DNA from: Aquabacterium parvum
GTDB lineage: Bacteria; Pseudomonadota; Gammaproteobacteria; Burkholderiales; Burkholderiaceae_C
Reading direction: 5' to 3'
Length of the DNA: 64,000 nt
Assembly (NCBI RefSeq): GCF_001447195.1
Contig: NZ_LFRI01000086.1
Span: 1-64,000 of the forward strand
In this document: piece after piece, positions 42,418 through 51,345 of the stretch
How the letters are laid out: each line of letters starts with the position of its first letter
How positions within the stretch are numbered: the stretch's first letter is position 1
Notes under the pieces: model-generated
Told to the model about the DNA's origin: nothing
Databases searched by the model: none
The model's input: the letters and a program-made list of their open reading frames with translations, nothing else
Position numbers and translations under genes: made by a program

Positions 42418-43434
42418 ATGAGCATTTTCACGGGCAACGACCGCCTGGCCTGGGCCCAGGCCGTCATCTCCGGCATCCCCTACGCCATGGCGTCGGGCAT
42501 GACGCTGACCGACATCGGCCCTGGCCGCGCCAGCCTGCTGCTGCCCGCGCGCAGCACCTGGACGGGTGACGCCGAGCGCAAACTCATCCACCCAGGTTGC
42601 CTGAGCGTGCTGGCCGACACCGCCTGCGGCGTGGCCGTGAGCTGCGCCATGGAGCAGATCGAGCCCTACGCCACGCTGGATTTGCGCATGGACTACCTGC
42701 GCCCGCCGGTGGCAGAAACCGACCTGATCTGCCACGCCGAATGCCACCGCCTGTCGCGCAGCGTGGCCTTCGTGCGCGGTGAGTTGATGCAACCCGGCCA
42801 GAGCGAGCCGGTGGCCACCGTGTACGCCACCTTCATGCGCGCCACGGCCGCCACGCGACGCAAGGACTTGCCTGCAGCAGGTGCTGCGGCCAGCGTCGAG
42901 GCGCAAAGACCGGCGCCCAGCAAGCCCTCGCGCCCCACACCCGCCGAAGCCGCCTCGTCCCTGATCGCACCCGCCTCGGTCGAGCCCAGCCAGGTCTTCG
43001 TCAGCCGCGCCGCAGACATGCCCGAGACGCTGGCCGTGCCGGTGGGCCGCTCGCCTTACGTCGACTTTCTGAACGTGCACCAGCAGCCGCAGATCGACGC
43101 CGGCCCGGTGTTCCGCATGCCCTACAAGGCCGACCTGATCGGCAACCCGGTGCTGCCGGCGCTGCACGGCGGCGTGCTGGCAGGCTTTGGTGAAACCGCC
43201 ATGGTGCTGCACCTGCTGGCCACCAACCCGACGCTGGCGGCCATCCCGCGCAGCGTGGACTTCGCCATCGCCTACATGCGCTCGGCCAAGCCCATCGACA
43301 CGTTCGCGCAGAGCACGACGGTGCGCCAGGGCAACCGCGTGGCGCTGGTCATGGTGTCGCTGTGGCAGGACGACCCGTCGCGCCCGGTGGTGCAGGCGCG
43401 CGGGCACTTCCTGATGCCACGCGAGGACGACTGA
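42418..43434 (+). CDS. Double hot-dog acyl-CoA thioesterase
   Basis: A 338-residue protein with two hot-dog domains of the PaaI/acyl-CoA thioesterase type, joined by a Pro/Ala/Ser linker at about 150-190. Domain 1 (about 15-145) contains HPGCLSVLADTACGVAVS, and domain 2 (about 210-335) contains LHGGVLAGFGETAMVLHL. These are the two helix-packed motifs where the acid/base residue usually lies. It would hydrolyse acyl-CoA esters or bind them. Tandem duplication in one chain gives an internal dimer. The ATG at 42418 was preferred over the GTG at 42412. A bidirectional hairpin follows. Confidence 0.82.
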   Translation: MSIFTGNDRLAWAQAVISGIPYAMASGMTLTDIGPGRASLLLPARSTWTGDAERKLIHPGCLSVLADTACGVAVSCAMEQIEPYATLDLRMDYLRPPVAETDLICHAECHRLSRSVAFVRGELMQPGQSEPVATVYATFMRATAATRRKDLPAAGAAASVEAQRPAPSKPSRPTPAEAASSLIAPASVEPSQVFVSRAADMPETLAVPVGRSPYVDFLNVHQQPQIDAGPVFRMPYKADLIGNPVLPALHGGVLAGFGETAMVLHLLATNPTLAAIPRSVDFAIAYMRSAKPIDTFAQSTTVRQGNRVALVMVSLWQDDPSRPVVQARGHFLMPREDD

Positions 43435-43435
43435 G

Positions 43436-43487
43436 CGGCCTGATTGCGGCATGGGGCAGCGCCGCGCGGTGCCCCACCATCAGGCCG
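43436..43487. terminator. Long bidirectional hairpin
   Basis: Outer 9-bp arms CGGCCTGAT/ATCAGGCCG (43436-43444 and 43479-43487) enclose inner 7-bp arms TGGGGCA/TGCCCCA. The hairpin lies between the convergent thioesterase and PEP-CTERM genes. There is no T run. Confidence 0.6.
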
Positions 43488-44162
43488 TCAGGCCGCAAGG
43501 AGAGAGATCTGGCGGCGACGCGCCCAGGCTAACGCGCCGATACCAGCCAGCGCCATGAGCCCAGACGTGGGCTCGGGCACGGCGGGTGGGGGCGCTGAGA
43601 CCGACTTGAATTGCAGGCTGACCGCGTACAGAGGCATGGAAGGGTCATGCTGCAAGTTGCTCATTGTCGAGTGGATCTGCCAAGCAGCCTGGTACTGGCC
43701 TTCACCGATCTGAGTGATCGGCACAGCCTCATCCAGTCCCACTGCATAGAAGAACGGAAGCGGAACCGAATACCAGGCACCCCGATCACCCTCGTAATAC
43801 TCCAACATCGTGAGCGTCGCGCTATCAAAGCGCGCCGTCATGGTGGACAAATCGACCGAGGGGGGCGTCGTGGCCCCCCAACCCGAGGAGAAGGAGAGCC
43901 GCCAGCTGGACCAACCACCCGGCGTCGCAGGGCCAGCCAAACCAGAAGCCACGTCATCTCGGTATGTTCGATCGTCAAACGTCAGCCCCGTGCCAGACAG
44001 CTTCGCGTGCTGCAAAGGCCCAGCCGAGGAGGCTTCGTCCAAGCTGAGAAGATCAACATCGAAGCTCACGACGCGCCACTCGGCGGCATGGCTTGTGACA
44101 GGGGCCGTGGCGCTGGCCAGGCAAAACAAAGCAGTGCAAAGAGCGTGTCGGCTCGATAGCAT
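43488..44162 (-). CDS. PEP-CTERM sorting domain protein
   Basis: A 224-residue secreted protein. A signal peptide (ALCTALFCLASATAPVTSHA) comes first, then a beta-rich region (about 30-190) with WSSWRLSFSSGWG and YQAAWQIH. It ends in a PEP-CTERM signal VPEPTSGLMALAGIGALAW with the Arg cluster RRR, recognised by an exosortase. No exosortase is in this window. The ATG at 44162 is chosen because GGAGGAA sits just upstream. The mature function is unknown; such proteins often belong to extracellular matrix or biofilm. Confidence 0.88.
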   Translation of the reverse strand: MLSSRHALCTALFCLASATAPVTSHAAEWRVVSFDVDLLSLDEASSAGPLQHAKLSGTGLTFDDRTYRDDVASGLAGPATPGGWSSWRLSFSSGWGATTPPSVDLSTMTARFDSATLTMLEYYEGDRGAWYSVPLPFFYAVGLDEAVPITQIGEGQYQAAWQIHSTMSNLQHDPSMPLYAVSLQFKSVSAPPPAVPEPTSGLMALAGIGALAWARRRQISLLAA

Positions 44163-44267
44163 GGTGATTCCTCCGTGAATGTGTGTTGACTGGGGTCCGT
44201 GATGGACCGCGCCCGAATTCTTAACGAAGCACCTCACCGAGGTTGTGACAAATGATAAGCAATCGGC

Positions 44268-45326
44268 TCACACGCCGGACCGATCGCCCCTCGCCAGCCA
44301 GGCCCCGATGCGTGCCATCTGCGTGGCGTGATCGACCTTCGGCTGCCAACCCAGCGCCCGCGCGCGGTCGAGCGGAAAGCGGCTGTCCCACGCGATGAGG
44401 TTGAGCGCTTCGGTGGTGACGGGCGGGCGTTTGCGCGGCCACAAGCGTTTGAACACCGGCTCCGTCAAACGCGCCCCCAGGTAGGCGAGCACACGGGGCA
44501 CCGACTTGGGCGGGCGCGTGCCCAGCAGCCGCGCCAGGTCGTTGAAGTAGTCGCGCCAGCTCAGGGGCAGGTCGTCGTGCACGTGAAAGGCCTGGCCCCA
44601 GGCGCGCGGGTGCATGGCCGCGTGCACCAGGAAGTCAGCGACATTGTCGACACCCGCCAGGGCCGCGTTGCCCCGCCCACCACCAATCAGCGCAGGCAGG
44701 CCTTGCCGCAAGGCCTCGGCCGCGTCGACGACCCAGGGCCCCGAGCCCGGCCCGATGATGTTGGCCGGTCGCACGACACACACTTGCACGCCCTGCGCCA
44801 TGTAGCGACGCGCCAGCGCCTCCTGGCCTTGTTTGGCCCGACCGTAAGGGCCTTGCCCGACGCCAGGCGCGACGTCTTCGCGACAGGGCCCGCGCTGGAT
44901 GGCGTCGCCGTAGGCGCAGATGCTGGTGACCAGCACCACCGCCGCCCGGTTCACGAGAGCGGCTTCGAAAACATGGGCCGTGCCACCCACGGTCACGCGC
45001 TGGTGGTCCTCATCCCGACCGGCATCGCCCACCAGGGCCGCCAGGTGAAAGCACCAGTGGCAGCCCTGCATGGCGCGCGCAACGTCATGGCCCGAGGTGA
45101 TGTCACCGCGCAGCACGACAACGCGATCGCCCCAGCGTGGGCCCCAGGCCTGCGGCACGGGCTCGTTCGGCAAGGCGAAAACGACCACGGTGGACGCCGT
45201 GCGCTCGAGCAGTTGCTCGACCAGCACCCGGCCCAGGAAGCCGGCGCCGCCGGTGACCAGGATGCGGTCCTGGCTTGCCGGCTGGAGCACCCGCGGTGAA
45301 GCAGAAGGGGCCTCGAAATCGGCCAT
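44268..45326 (-). CDS. NAD-dependent epimerase/dehydratase (SDR)
   Basis: A 352-residue extended short-chain dehydrogenase. It has ILVTGGAGFLGRVLVEQLL as dinucleotide site and the active-site Tyr-Lys pair in GPYGRAKQGQ, with a substrate domain like 3-beta-hydroxysteroid or sugar-nucleotide epimerases (HVHDDLPLSWRDYFNDLAR). Its ATG overlaps the stop of the metallo-hydrolase gene (TGATG), so it is the last of a three-gene operon with that hydrolase and the SDR at 46469. Substrate is not evident. Confidence 0.82.
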   Translation of the reverse strand: MADFEAPSASPRVLQPASQDRILVTGGAGFLGRVLVEQLLERTASTVVVFALPNEPVPQAWGPRWGDRVVVLRGDITSGHDVARAMQGCHWCFHLAALVGDAGRDEDHQRVTVGGTAHVFEAALVNRAAVVLVTSICAYGDAIQRGPCREDVAPGVGQGPYGRAKQGQEALARRYMAQGVQVCVVRPANIIGPGSGPWVVDAAEALRQGLPALIGGGRGNAALAGVDNVADFLVHAAMHPRAWGQAFHVHDDLPLSWRDYFNDLARLLGTRPPKSVPRVLAYLGARLTEPVFKRLWPRKRPPVTTEALNLIAWDSRFPLDRARALGWQPKVDHATQMARIGAWLARGDRSGV

Positions 45327-46423
45327 CACGCGGCCTTGCGCGACAAGGCGCCTTCGCCGCGCCGCTGGATGCGGCCAAAGTGCGCTTCGCCGAACAGGTG
45401 GCTCACCGGCTCGCCCGGGAACAACCAGTAAGGCGTGCGCTCGCTGGACGAGGCGCAGTTGGGGTACTCGGGGTTGATGGACGGGCCGGCCAGCGTCTTC
45501 TCCAGCACCATGGAGATGTACTGGTCGTTGCTGCCTTCGAGCGTGTTGCCGTTGAGGATGACCTCCTTGCCCGTGGACAGGGCGTGGCGGCGCACGGCGT
45601 TGATGCGCGAGTTCTTCGGCTCGTAGGCGTCAACGCCGACGCCGTTCTCGCTGGTCACGCGGATGCCGTCGGGCACGCGGGCGGCCAGCGAGTGGTTGCC
45701 TTCGGTGTGGCCCGGCGTGTGGACCAACGCCACCCCGGGGCCCAGGCTCAGGCTGCCATCGAAAGGCACGATGCGCTCGCTCGGGATGCCGGCGATGCCG
45801 TTCGGGCAGTACCACTCCGCTTGCAAGGGCAGCAAGGCCAGCGTGGAGGCCCACTCCTGGCGGTGCACCAGCAGCTTGGCGTTCGGGAAGTACGGCTTGG
45901 GGCCGGCGAGCCAGCGGCGCACGTCCTGCGTGTGCAGGTGGTCGTAGCTGATGTAGTCGATGTCTTCGGGGCGCAGGCCGCAGGTGGCCAGCACGCTCTC
46001 GACGGTGTTGAACTGCGGCGCCACGATGGGCTGCACCCACTTGGGCGCGCGCTCGGCCAGGCGCTTGAAGAACGGTGTCTCGCGGTTGGCGTCGTGATCG
46101 GTGGGCGACATCAGCAAGGTGCGCAGCACGCCGTCGTGGTCGAGGTACTGGACCACGAAGAGTCGGTTGAGCAGGTGCACCAGCGGGAACTTGAAGCCGC
46201 GGTCGGCGAACACACCCGAGTAGGCGTAATACGTCGGGTAAGGCGCGCGAATGAGGTCGAAGCTGCGCCAGCACAGCACCTCGGGCTCGGCGAGCATGCG
46301 CTCGCGCAGGGCTTGGGCGCGGCGGCGCACTTCGCGCAGGCGGTCTTGCGGGGCGGCGGCGTCACGGGCGCCATCGAAATCGGTGAGCGAGCGCATCCCT
46401 GCCGGGTGAGGCATCTGGGTCAT
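45326..46423 (-). CDS. Metallo-beta-lactamase-fold hydrolase
   Basis: A 365-residue protein with beta-lactamase-fold features: a HLHTQD metal site (in DYISYDHLHTQD) and a second ligand in VHTPGHTEGNH. A third is suggested by SENGVGVDAY. The first motif is not the textbook HxHxDH, so the metal geometry may differ. The start at 46423 follows GGAGA. It is the middle gene of the operon SDR - hydrolase - epimerase. It may open a lactone or thioester in a catabolic route, but no pathway can be named. Confidence 0.72.
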   Translation of the reverse strand: MTQMPHPAGMRSLTDFDGARDAAAPQDRLREVRRRAQALRERMLAEPEVLCWRSFDLIRAPYPTYYAYSGVFADRGFKFPLVHLLNRLFVVQYLDHDGVLRTLLMSPTDHDANRETPFFKRLAERAPKWVQPIVAPQFNTVESVLATCGLRPEDIDYISYDHLHTQDVRRWLAGPKPYFPNAKLLVHRQEWASTLALLPLQAEWYCPNGIAGIPSERIVPFDGSLSLGPGVALVHTPGHTEGNHSLAARVPDGIRVTSENGVGVDAYEPKNSRINAVRRHALSTGKEVILNGNTLEGSNDQYISMVLEKTLAGPSINPEYPNCASSSERTPYWLFPGEPVSHLFGEAHFGRIQRRGEGALSRKAA

Positions 46424-46468
46424 CGGGGTCTCCAGGAAAAGGCGAGAGGGGACGCAGTGCCCCACGGT

Positions 46469-47263
46469 TCAGTAACCGGCCATGCGGGCGGTCACCAGGC
46501 GGTTCATGAAAGCGGGCGACAGCTTCGAGAGCAGCGCGAACAACTTGGTCTGCCAACCCACCAGCGAGTGCACGGGCAGGCTGCCTTGAGAAGCGTTGGC
46601 CAGCTGCCAGACGGTGGCGGCCACGTCCTCGGGGCCCAGGCGCACGCCGAGCGTTGACACCGTCTTCATGCGGCTGACCTCGTTGGTCACCATGGCGGTG
46701 TTGACGAACAGGGGCAGCACGTCGACCACGCGGATGCCGTGGCGGCGCCACTCGATGTCCAGCGCTTCGGTGAGGCTGCGCACCGCGGCCTTGGTGGCCG
46801 AGTAGGTGCCCAGCTCGGGCTGGCCGTACAGGGCCGAGGCCGAGCACATGTTGATGACGCGGCTGCCCTGGGTGCGCTTGAGCAGCGCAAAGGCCAGGTG
46901 ACAGCCGTTGACCAGGCCTTTGAGGTTGATGTCGATGAGGCGGTGGTGGCGCACCAGCGCAGCCTCTTCGAAGGGCTGCGTCACGGCGATGCCGGCGTTG
47001 TTGAAGAGCACGTCCAGGCGGCCGCCTGTGGCTTGCTCGAAGCTCGCCAGGGCCACGCGCCAATCGTCTGCGCTGGTGACGTCCAGCCTCGCCGCGACGC
47101 ATTGCTCGGCGCCCCACTTCTGCTGCAATGACCGCAGCCCCGCCTCGTCGACGTCATAGGCGCCGACGAACCAGCCTGCCGCCAGGAAGCGCTCGGCCAC
47201 GGCTCGGCCGATGCCTGCGGCGGCGCCGGTGACAAAAAGGGTGGGACGCTGGGTGGGTGGCAT
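46469..47263 (-). CDS. Short-chain dehydrogenase/reductase
   Basis: A 264-residue classical SDR. The cofactor motif is LFVTGAAAGIGRAVAERF, the structural NNAG is present, and the catalytic triad is in MCSASALYGQPELGTYSATK (Ser, Tyr-x3-Lys). The start at 47263 is set from the TG-rich N-terminus and the AGCCTG leader; the longer frame runs into the promoter of the divergent regulator. It is first of the operon with the metallo-hydrolase and epimerase. The AraC-type regulator is divergent and only 91 bp away, so it probably controls it. Confidence 0.88.
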   Translation of the reverse strand: MPPTQRPTLFVTGAAAGIGRAVAERFLAAGWFVGAYDVDEAGLRSLQQKWGAEQCVAARLDVTSADDWRVALASFEQATGGRLDVLFNNAGIAVTQPFEEAALVRHHRLIDINLKGLVNGCHLAFALLKRTQGSRVINMCSASALYGQPELGTYSATKAAVRSLTEALDIEWRRHGIRVVDVLPLFVNTAMVTNEVSRMKTVSTLGVRLGPEDVAATVWQLANASQGSLPVHSLVGWQTKLFALLSKLSPAFMNRLVTARMAGY

Positions 47264-47354
47264 TGAAACAGGCTCCTGGGGTGAGGCCCGAGCATAAGGA
47301 CCAGGGGCTTGCCCGGTCTTGACCCGGTCGGCTTGATTTTTAACAATTTCATCC

Positions 47355-48476
47355 ATGCACGACACCCAGCCCTCGCACGAACTGCGCCGCCTGCACGCCA
47401 GAGACGCCGTCCAGGGCATGGTGCCGCAAACCTTCCTGAAGGTGCTGGCCGAGCACCTGCAGCGGCATGGCGTCGACCCCGCCAGCCTGATGCCACCCGA
47501 AGCGCTGCGCTTCGGGATGCAGCACCTGGGTCGTTACCCGGCCGAGGCTTACTGCCAGCTGCTGCTGCGCGCAGCCGAGCGGCTCAACGACCCGCTGCTG
47601 GGCCTGCACCTGGGCCAGTCCATCCAGCCGGCCCACCTGGGCGCGCTGGGCTATGTGCTGCTGGCCTGCGAAAACCTGGGCGCCGCGCTGATGCGCATCC
47701 AGCGCTACCACCGGCTGCTGCACGACATCAACCCCATCCAGCACCACATCGAAGGCGACAGCATGGTGCTGCAGTGGGGCGTGGCCCGGGGCAAGCCAGG
47801 CGCCCTGTTCGACGAGACCGGCATCACCGCCATCGTGCAGTTCGCCCGGGCGCTGTGCGGGCGCATGCTGCCGGTGCGCGCGGTCGACTTCGTCAACCCG
47901 GCACCGAGTCAGCCCCAGCCGTTCACCGACCACTTCGGCTGCCCGGTGCGCTGGGGGCAACCCGTCACGCGCCTGGTGATCCCACTGCAAAGCCTGCAGA
48001 CCCCGTTGCATCAACCGGACCCGGTGCTGCTGGGGCTCATGGAAGAACAGGTCGAAGCCGCGCTGGCCCACCTGCCCGACAGCGGCGACCTCATTGAGCT
48101 GACCCGCCGCGTGGTGCGCCAGCTGGCCCGCCACGGTGTGCCCGAGCTGGAGCAGGTGGCCGCCGAGTTGCGGCTCTCGCCCCGCGTGTTCTACCGGCGG
48201 CTGGCCGAGCGCGGTCAGCAGTTCCGTCAGTTGCGTGACGGCGCGCTGCGCGAGTTGGCCGAGCTGCACCTGGCCGACGAACGGCTGACGCTGGCCGATG
48301 TCAGCGAGCTGCTGGGCTACACCGAACAAAGCGCGTTTTCGCGCGCTTTCAAGCGCTGGAGTGGGCAAGCGCCGCTGACCTGGCGGCAGCGGCTGCGCCA
48401 CCGCGAGGCCGAGGCACCTGGCAGCCACGACACCACACCCGCCCAAGCCAACGGCGCCACGCCCGATCCGGCCTGA
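47355..48476 (+). CDS. AraC-family transcriptional regulator
   Basis: A 373-residue regulator. Residues about 25-215 resemble the arabinose-binding-type N-terminal domain of this group (GLHLGQSIQPAHLGALGYVLLACENLG). The C-terminal 110 residues hold two helix-turn-helix units, with LADVSELLGYTEQSAFSRAFKRWSG matching the AraC signature (read as LGYTEQSAFSRAFKRW). It is divergent from the SDR/hydrolase/epimerase operon. A TTGACC at 47319 with AACAAT 17 bp on could be its promoter. The effector is unknown. Confidence 0.88.
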   Translation: MHDTQPSHELRRLHARDAVQGMVPQTFLKVLAEHLQRHGVDPASLMPPEALRFGMQHLGRYPAEAYCQLLLRAAERLNDPLLGLHLGQSIQPAHLGALGYVLLACENLGAALMRIQRYHRLLHDINPIQHHIEGDSMVLQWGVARGKPGALFDETGITAIVQFARALCGRMLPVRAVDFVNPAPSQPQPFTDHFGCPVRWGQPVTRLVIPLQSLQTPLHQPDPVLLGLMEEQVEAALAHLPDSGDLIELTRRVVRQLARHGVPELEQVAAELRLSPRVFYRRLAERGQQFRQLRDGALRELAELHLADERLTLADVSELLGYTEQSAFSRAFKRWSGQAPLTWRQRLRHREAEAPGSHDTTPAQANGATPDPA

Positions 48477-48512
48477 GCGGGGTCGCCACGCCCCCAGCGC
48501 GCGCTCAGGCGC

Positions 48513-50201
48513 TCAAGCGCTCAACTGCCGGCTCAGGTCGCTGCAGTGGAAGCCGCTGGCCGCGCCGCGCGCCTGAGCGGCCAGCCACACGGCCACCGCC
48601 TCGCGCTGCTCGGGCGTGCAGTGCAAACCCAGCTTGCTGCGTCGCCACAGCACATCATCGCAAGTGAGTGCCCACTCATTTCGTTTGAGAAAGAACAGCT
48701 CTGCCTCGTGCAGGTCAGGTGCGACCTCGGCGCCCAGGTCGCCACGCGAGGAAACGCCATCGAGCAAACGCAGCACGCGCCCGCCGTACGCGCGGGTCCA
48801 GCGGCGCAGCAAAGGCAGGTCGATCCAGGGGTGGCGCTGGCGCAGGCGGTGCTGAAAAGCCGCCATGTCGGCCTCTGGGTGGCTCAGCTCATCGACCAGC
48901 TCCGACAGGTCGCCACCCGGCAGGAAGGCGGACTCCGTCCAGGGCCGGCGCACCTCGCCCAGCATCGCCCCGACCTGATCGGCCGCCTGCTCGGACAGCT
49001 TGCGGAAGGTGGTCAGCTTGCCACCCCAGACGGTGAGCCAGGGCGCGGGCCGCACCTGGCTTTGCAGCAGGTAGTCTCGCGTGACGGCCGAGGCCGATCC
49101 CCGCGCATCGTCGAGCAGCGGCCGCACGCCCGCGTAGGACCACACCACGTCCTGGTGCGTGATCGGGCGGCGCAGGTAGCGGCCCAGTTCACCGCAGAGG
49201 TAGTCGATCTCCGAGCCTTCGATGTCCACGTGGGCCGGGTCGCCCTTGAACTCGACGTCGGTGGTGCCCACCAGGGTGAACTGGCGCTCGTACGGGATGG
49301 CGAAGATGATGCGCCCGTCCCGGCCCTGGAAGATGTAGGCGTGGTCGTGCTGGAAAAGCCGGGGCACGACGATGTGGCTGCCCTTGACCAGGCGCAGCGC
49401 ACCGTGCGGGCCGGCGTGGCGGCCGCGCCCACTGGAGGGCGGGGGCACCTGCATGAGGTCGCGCAGCACCTGCTCGGCCCAGGGGCCTGCGGCGTTGACC
49501 ACGGCGCGGGCCTGCACCACCAGGCGGCGCGTTTCCTGGCCTGTCAGCGCGTCACGGCGGCTGAGTTCTGCGCGCCAGCCGGCGCCATCGGGGCGCAAGC
49601 TGGTGCAGCGCGTGCGGGTGAGCACCTGCGCGCCACGTTCGGCGGCGTCGAGCGCGCACAGGGCCACCAGCCTGGCGTCGTCCACCCAGCCGTCGGAGTA
49701 GACGAAGGCCTGCTGCCAGCTCGGCTGCAGGCCCTCGCCCAGCGGGCTCTCGCGCAGGTTCAATGACTCGGTGCCGGGCAGGAAATCGCGGCCCGCCAGG
49801 TGGTCGTAGAGGTACAACCCCAGGCGCACCAGCCAGGCCGGTCGCATGCTCGCATCGTGCGGCAACACAAAGCGCATCGGCCACATGATGTGCGGCGCGC
49901 TGCGCAGCAGCACCTCGCGCTCTTGCAGGGCCTTGCGCACCAGGCCGAATTCGCGGTGCTCCAGGTAGCGCAGGCCGCCATGGATGAGCTTGGTCGAGGC
50001 CGACGAGGTGTGGCTGGCCAGGTCGTCCTGCTCGCACAGCACCACGCGCCAGCCTCGGCCCGACAGGTCGCGCGCGATGCCGACGCCGTTGATGCCGCCA
50101 CCCACCACGAGCACATCGCACAGGTGATCTGCGGGGCGCAAAGCGGGGTCGCCCGGGCTCGCCTCGGTGTTCGGGTCGGCGCGTTCGGCGGTCGTGCTCA
50201 A
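48513..50201 (-). CDS. glpD: Aerobic glycerol-3-phosphate dehydrogenase
   Basis: A 562-residue FAD enzyme at the inner membrane that oxidises glycerol-3-phosphate to dihydroxyacetone phosphate and feeds electrons to quinone. FAD binding is in DVLVVGGGINGVGIARDLSG, and family signatures are in SSASTKLIHGGLRYLEHREF and GKLTTFRKLSEQAAD. I chose a TTG start at 50201, because AGAGGAGA lies just ahead of it. The longer frame to 50324 has an Ala/Ser-rich unconserved stretch with no such site. It is divergent from glpR, 229 bp apart, which is the usual control partner. Confidence 0.93.
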   Translation of the reverse strand: MSTTAERADPNTEASPGDPALRPADHLCDVLVVGGGINGVGIARDLSGRGWRVVLCEQDDLASHTSSASTKLIHGGLRYLEHREFGLVRKALQEREVLLRSAPHIMWPMRFVLPHDASMRPAWLVRLGLYLYDHLAGRDFLPGTESLNLRESPLGEGLQPSWQQAFVYSDGWVDDARLVALCALDAAERGAQVLTRTRCTSLRPDGAGWRAELSRRDALTGQETRRLVVQARAVVNAAGPWAEQVLRDLMQVPPPSSGRGRHAGPHGALRLVKGSHIVVPRLFQHDHAYIFQGRDGRIIFAIPYERQFTLVGTTDVEFKGDPAHVDIEGSEIDYLCGELGRYLRRPITHQDVVWSYAGVRPLLDDARGSASAVTRDYLLQSQVRPAPWLTVWGGKLTTFRKLSEQAADQVGAMLGEVRRPWTESAFLPGGDLSELVDELSHPEADMAAFQHRLRQRHPWIDLPLLRRWTRAYGGRVLRLLDGVSSRGDLGAEVAPDLHEAELFFLKRNEWALTCDDVLWRRSKLGLHCTPEQREAVAVWLAAQARGAASGFHCSDLSRQLSA

Positions 50202-50430
50202 GCGGTCTCCTCTGTGGATGGCCCGGGCTGGGCAGGCCATTTCCGATGCTGTGGCGCATCTGTGCCCCGATTGTGCCGAAGGCCTCGCCACGGCATGCCC
50301 GGATTTACTTGGGGAGGCGCGCATGCCACGCGCGCTTTCCTTGCTTTTCTGTTGCTATCTTTTCGGATAGGCTGCGCGCAAAACGCTTTTCGCGTCGCAC
50401 CTTCACCCGTCCATCCTCCTCATCGCCGCC

Positions 50431-51213
50431 ATGCCATCCTCCCCGACCTGGAGCCCCAACCCCCGCCAGCAAGCCCTGCTCGACGAAGTCAAGGCGCGCG
50501 GGTCGGTGTCGGTCGAGCGCCTGGCCCAGCGCCTGGACGTGACCATGCAAACCGTGCGCCGCGACGTGCAGCGCCTGTCCGAGGCCGGCTTGCTCACGCG
50601 CTTTCATGGTGGTGTCAGCCTGCCACGCGAAGCGCCGGCTGTGGCCGCCTGGAAGGAGCGCCAGGCCCTGTTCGCCGATGCCAAGGCGCGCATCGCCCGC
50701 TCGGTGGCCGCCGCCGTGCCCGATGGCGCCACGCTGATGATGGGCATCGGCACCACCATCGAGGCGGTGGCGCGCGAGCTATTGAAAAAGCCCGGCCTGA
50801 CGGTGGTGACGCACAACCTGCACGTCGCCAGCCTGCTCAGCGAGCACCCGCAGTGCAAGGTTCACGTGGCCGGCGGCATGCTGCGCACCCGCGACAGCGC
50901 CATGGAAGGCGACGCCACGGTGGAGTACCTGCAGCAGTTCAAGGTCGACATCGCCATCGTGGGCACACTGGGGATCGACCCCGACGGCAGCCTGCGCGAC
51001 CGCGACCTGCGCGAGCAGGCGGTCTACCAGACCATGGTCAGTCAGTCACGCGAGAGCTGGATCGTCGCCGACGCCAGCAAGTTCGGCCAGGCCGGCCTGG
51101 CCCAGGTCGGCCAGCTGCGCGATGCGCGCCGCGTGTTCACGCAGGCGCTGCCTCCCGCGCCTTTCCCCAAGCTGATGCAGGAATGGGACATCGCGCTGAC
51201 CATCGCGCCCTGA
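50431..51213 (+). CDS. glpR: DeoR-family repressor of glycerol-3-phosphate metabolism
   Basis: A 260-residue DeoR-type repressor. The N-terminal helix-turn-helix is VSVERLAQRLDVTMQTVRRD, followed by the GGV segment (RFHGGVSLPR). The C-terminal sugar-phosphate sensor domain has GIGTTIEAVARELL and EGDATVEYLQQFKVDIAIVG. It should bind glycerol-3-phosphate and release its operator. Divergence from glpD suggests it controls that gene, but no operator was picked out in the 229-bp gap. Confidence 0.88.
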   Translation: MPSSPTWSPNPRQQALLDEVKARGSVSVERLAQRLDVTMQTVRRDVQRLSEAGLLTRFHGGVSLPREAPAVAAWKERQALFADAKARIARSVAAAVPDGATLMMGIGTTIEAVARELLKKPGLTVVTHNLHVASLLSEHPQCKVHVAGGMLRTRDSAMEGDATVEYLQQFKVDIAIVGTLGIDPDGSLRDRDLREQAVYQTMVSQSRESWIVADASKFGQAGLAQVGQLRDARRVFTQALPPAPFPKLMQEWDIALTIAP

Positions 51214-51217
51214 ACCA

Positions 51218-51233
51218 CCGACCGATTGGTCGG
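51218..51233 (+). terminator. Short hairpin after glpR
   Basis: CCGACC-GATT-GGTCGG forms a 6-bp stem 5 bp after the glpR stop. No T run follows, so terminator function is weakly supported. Confidence 0.35.
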
Positions 51234-51345
51234 GGCATCTTGCGTCGCGAGCTTGCCCTGTGGTTGCCGAACTCGTGACTTCCCTCATCGACGCGGCAAG
51301 GGGAATGCGGACACTGCAGGCATCAAGCTAGCAAAAAGGGACCCC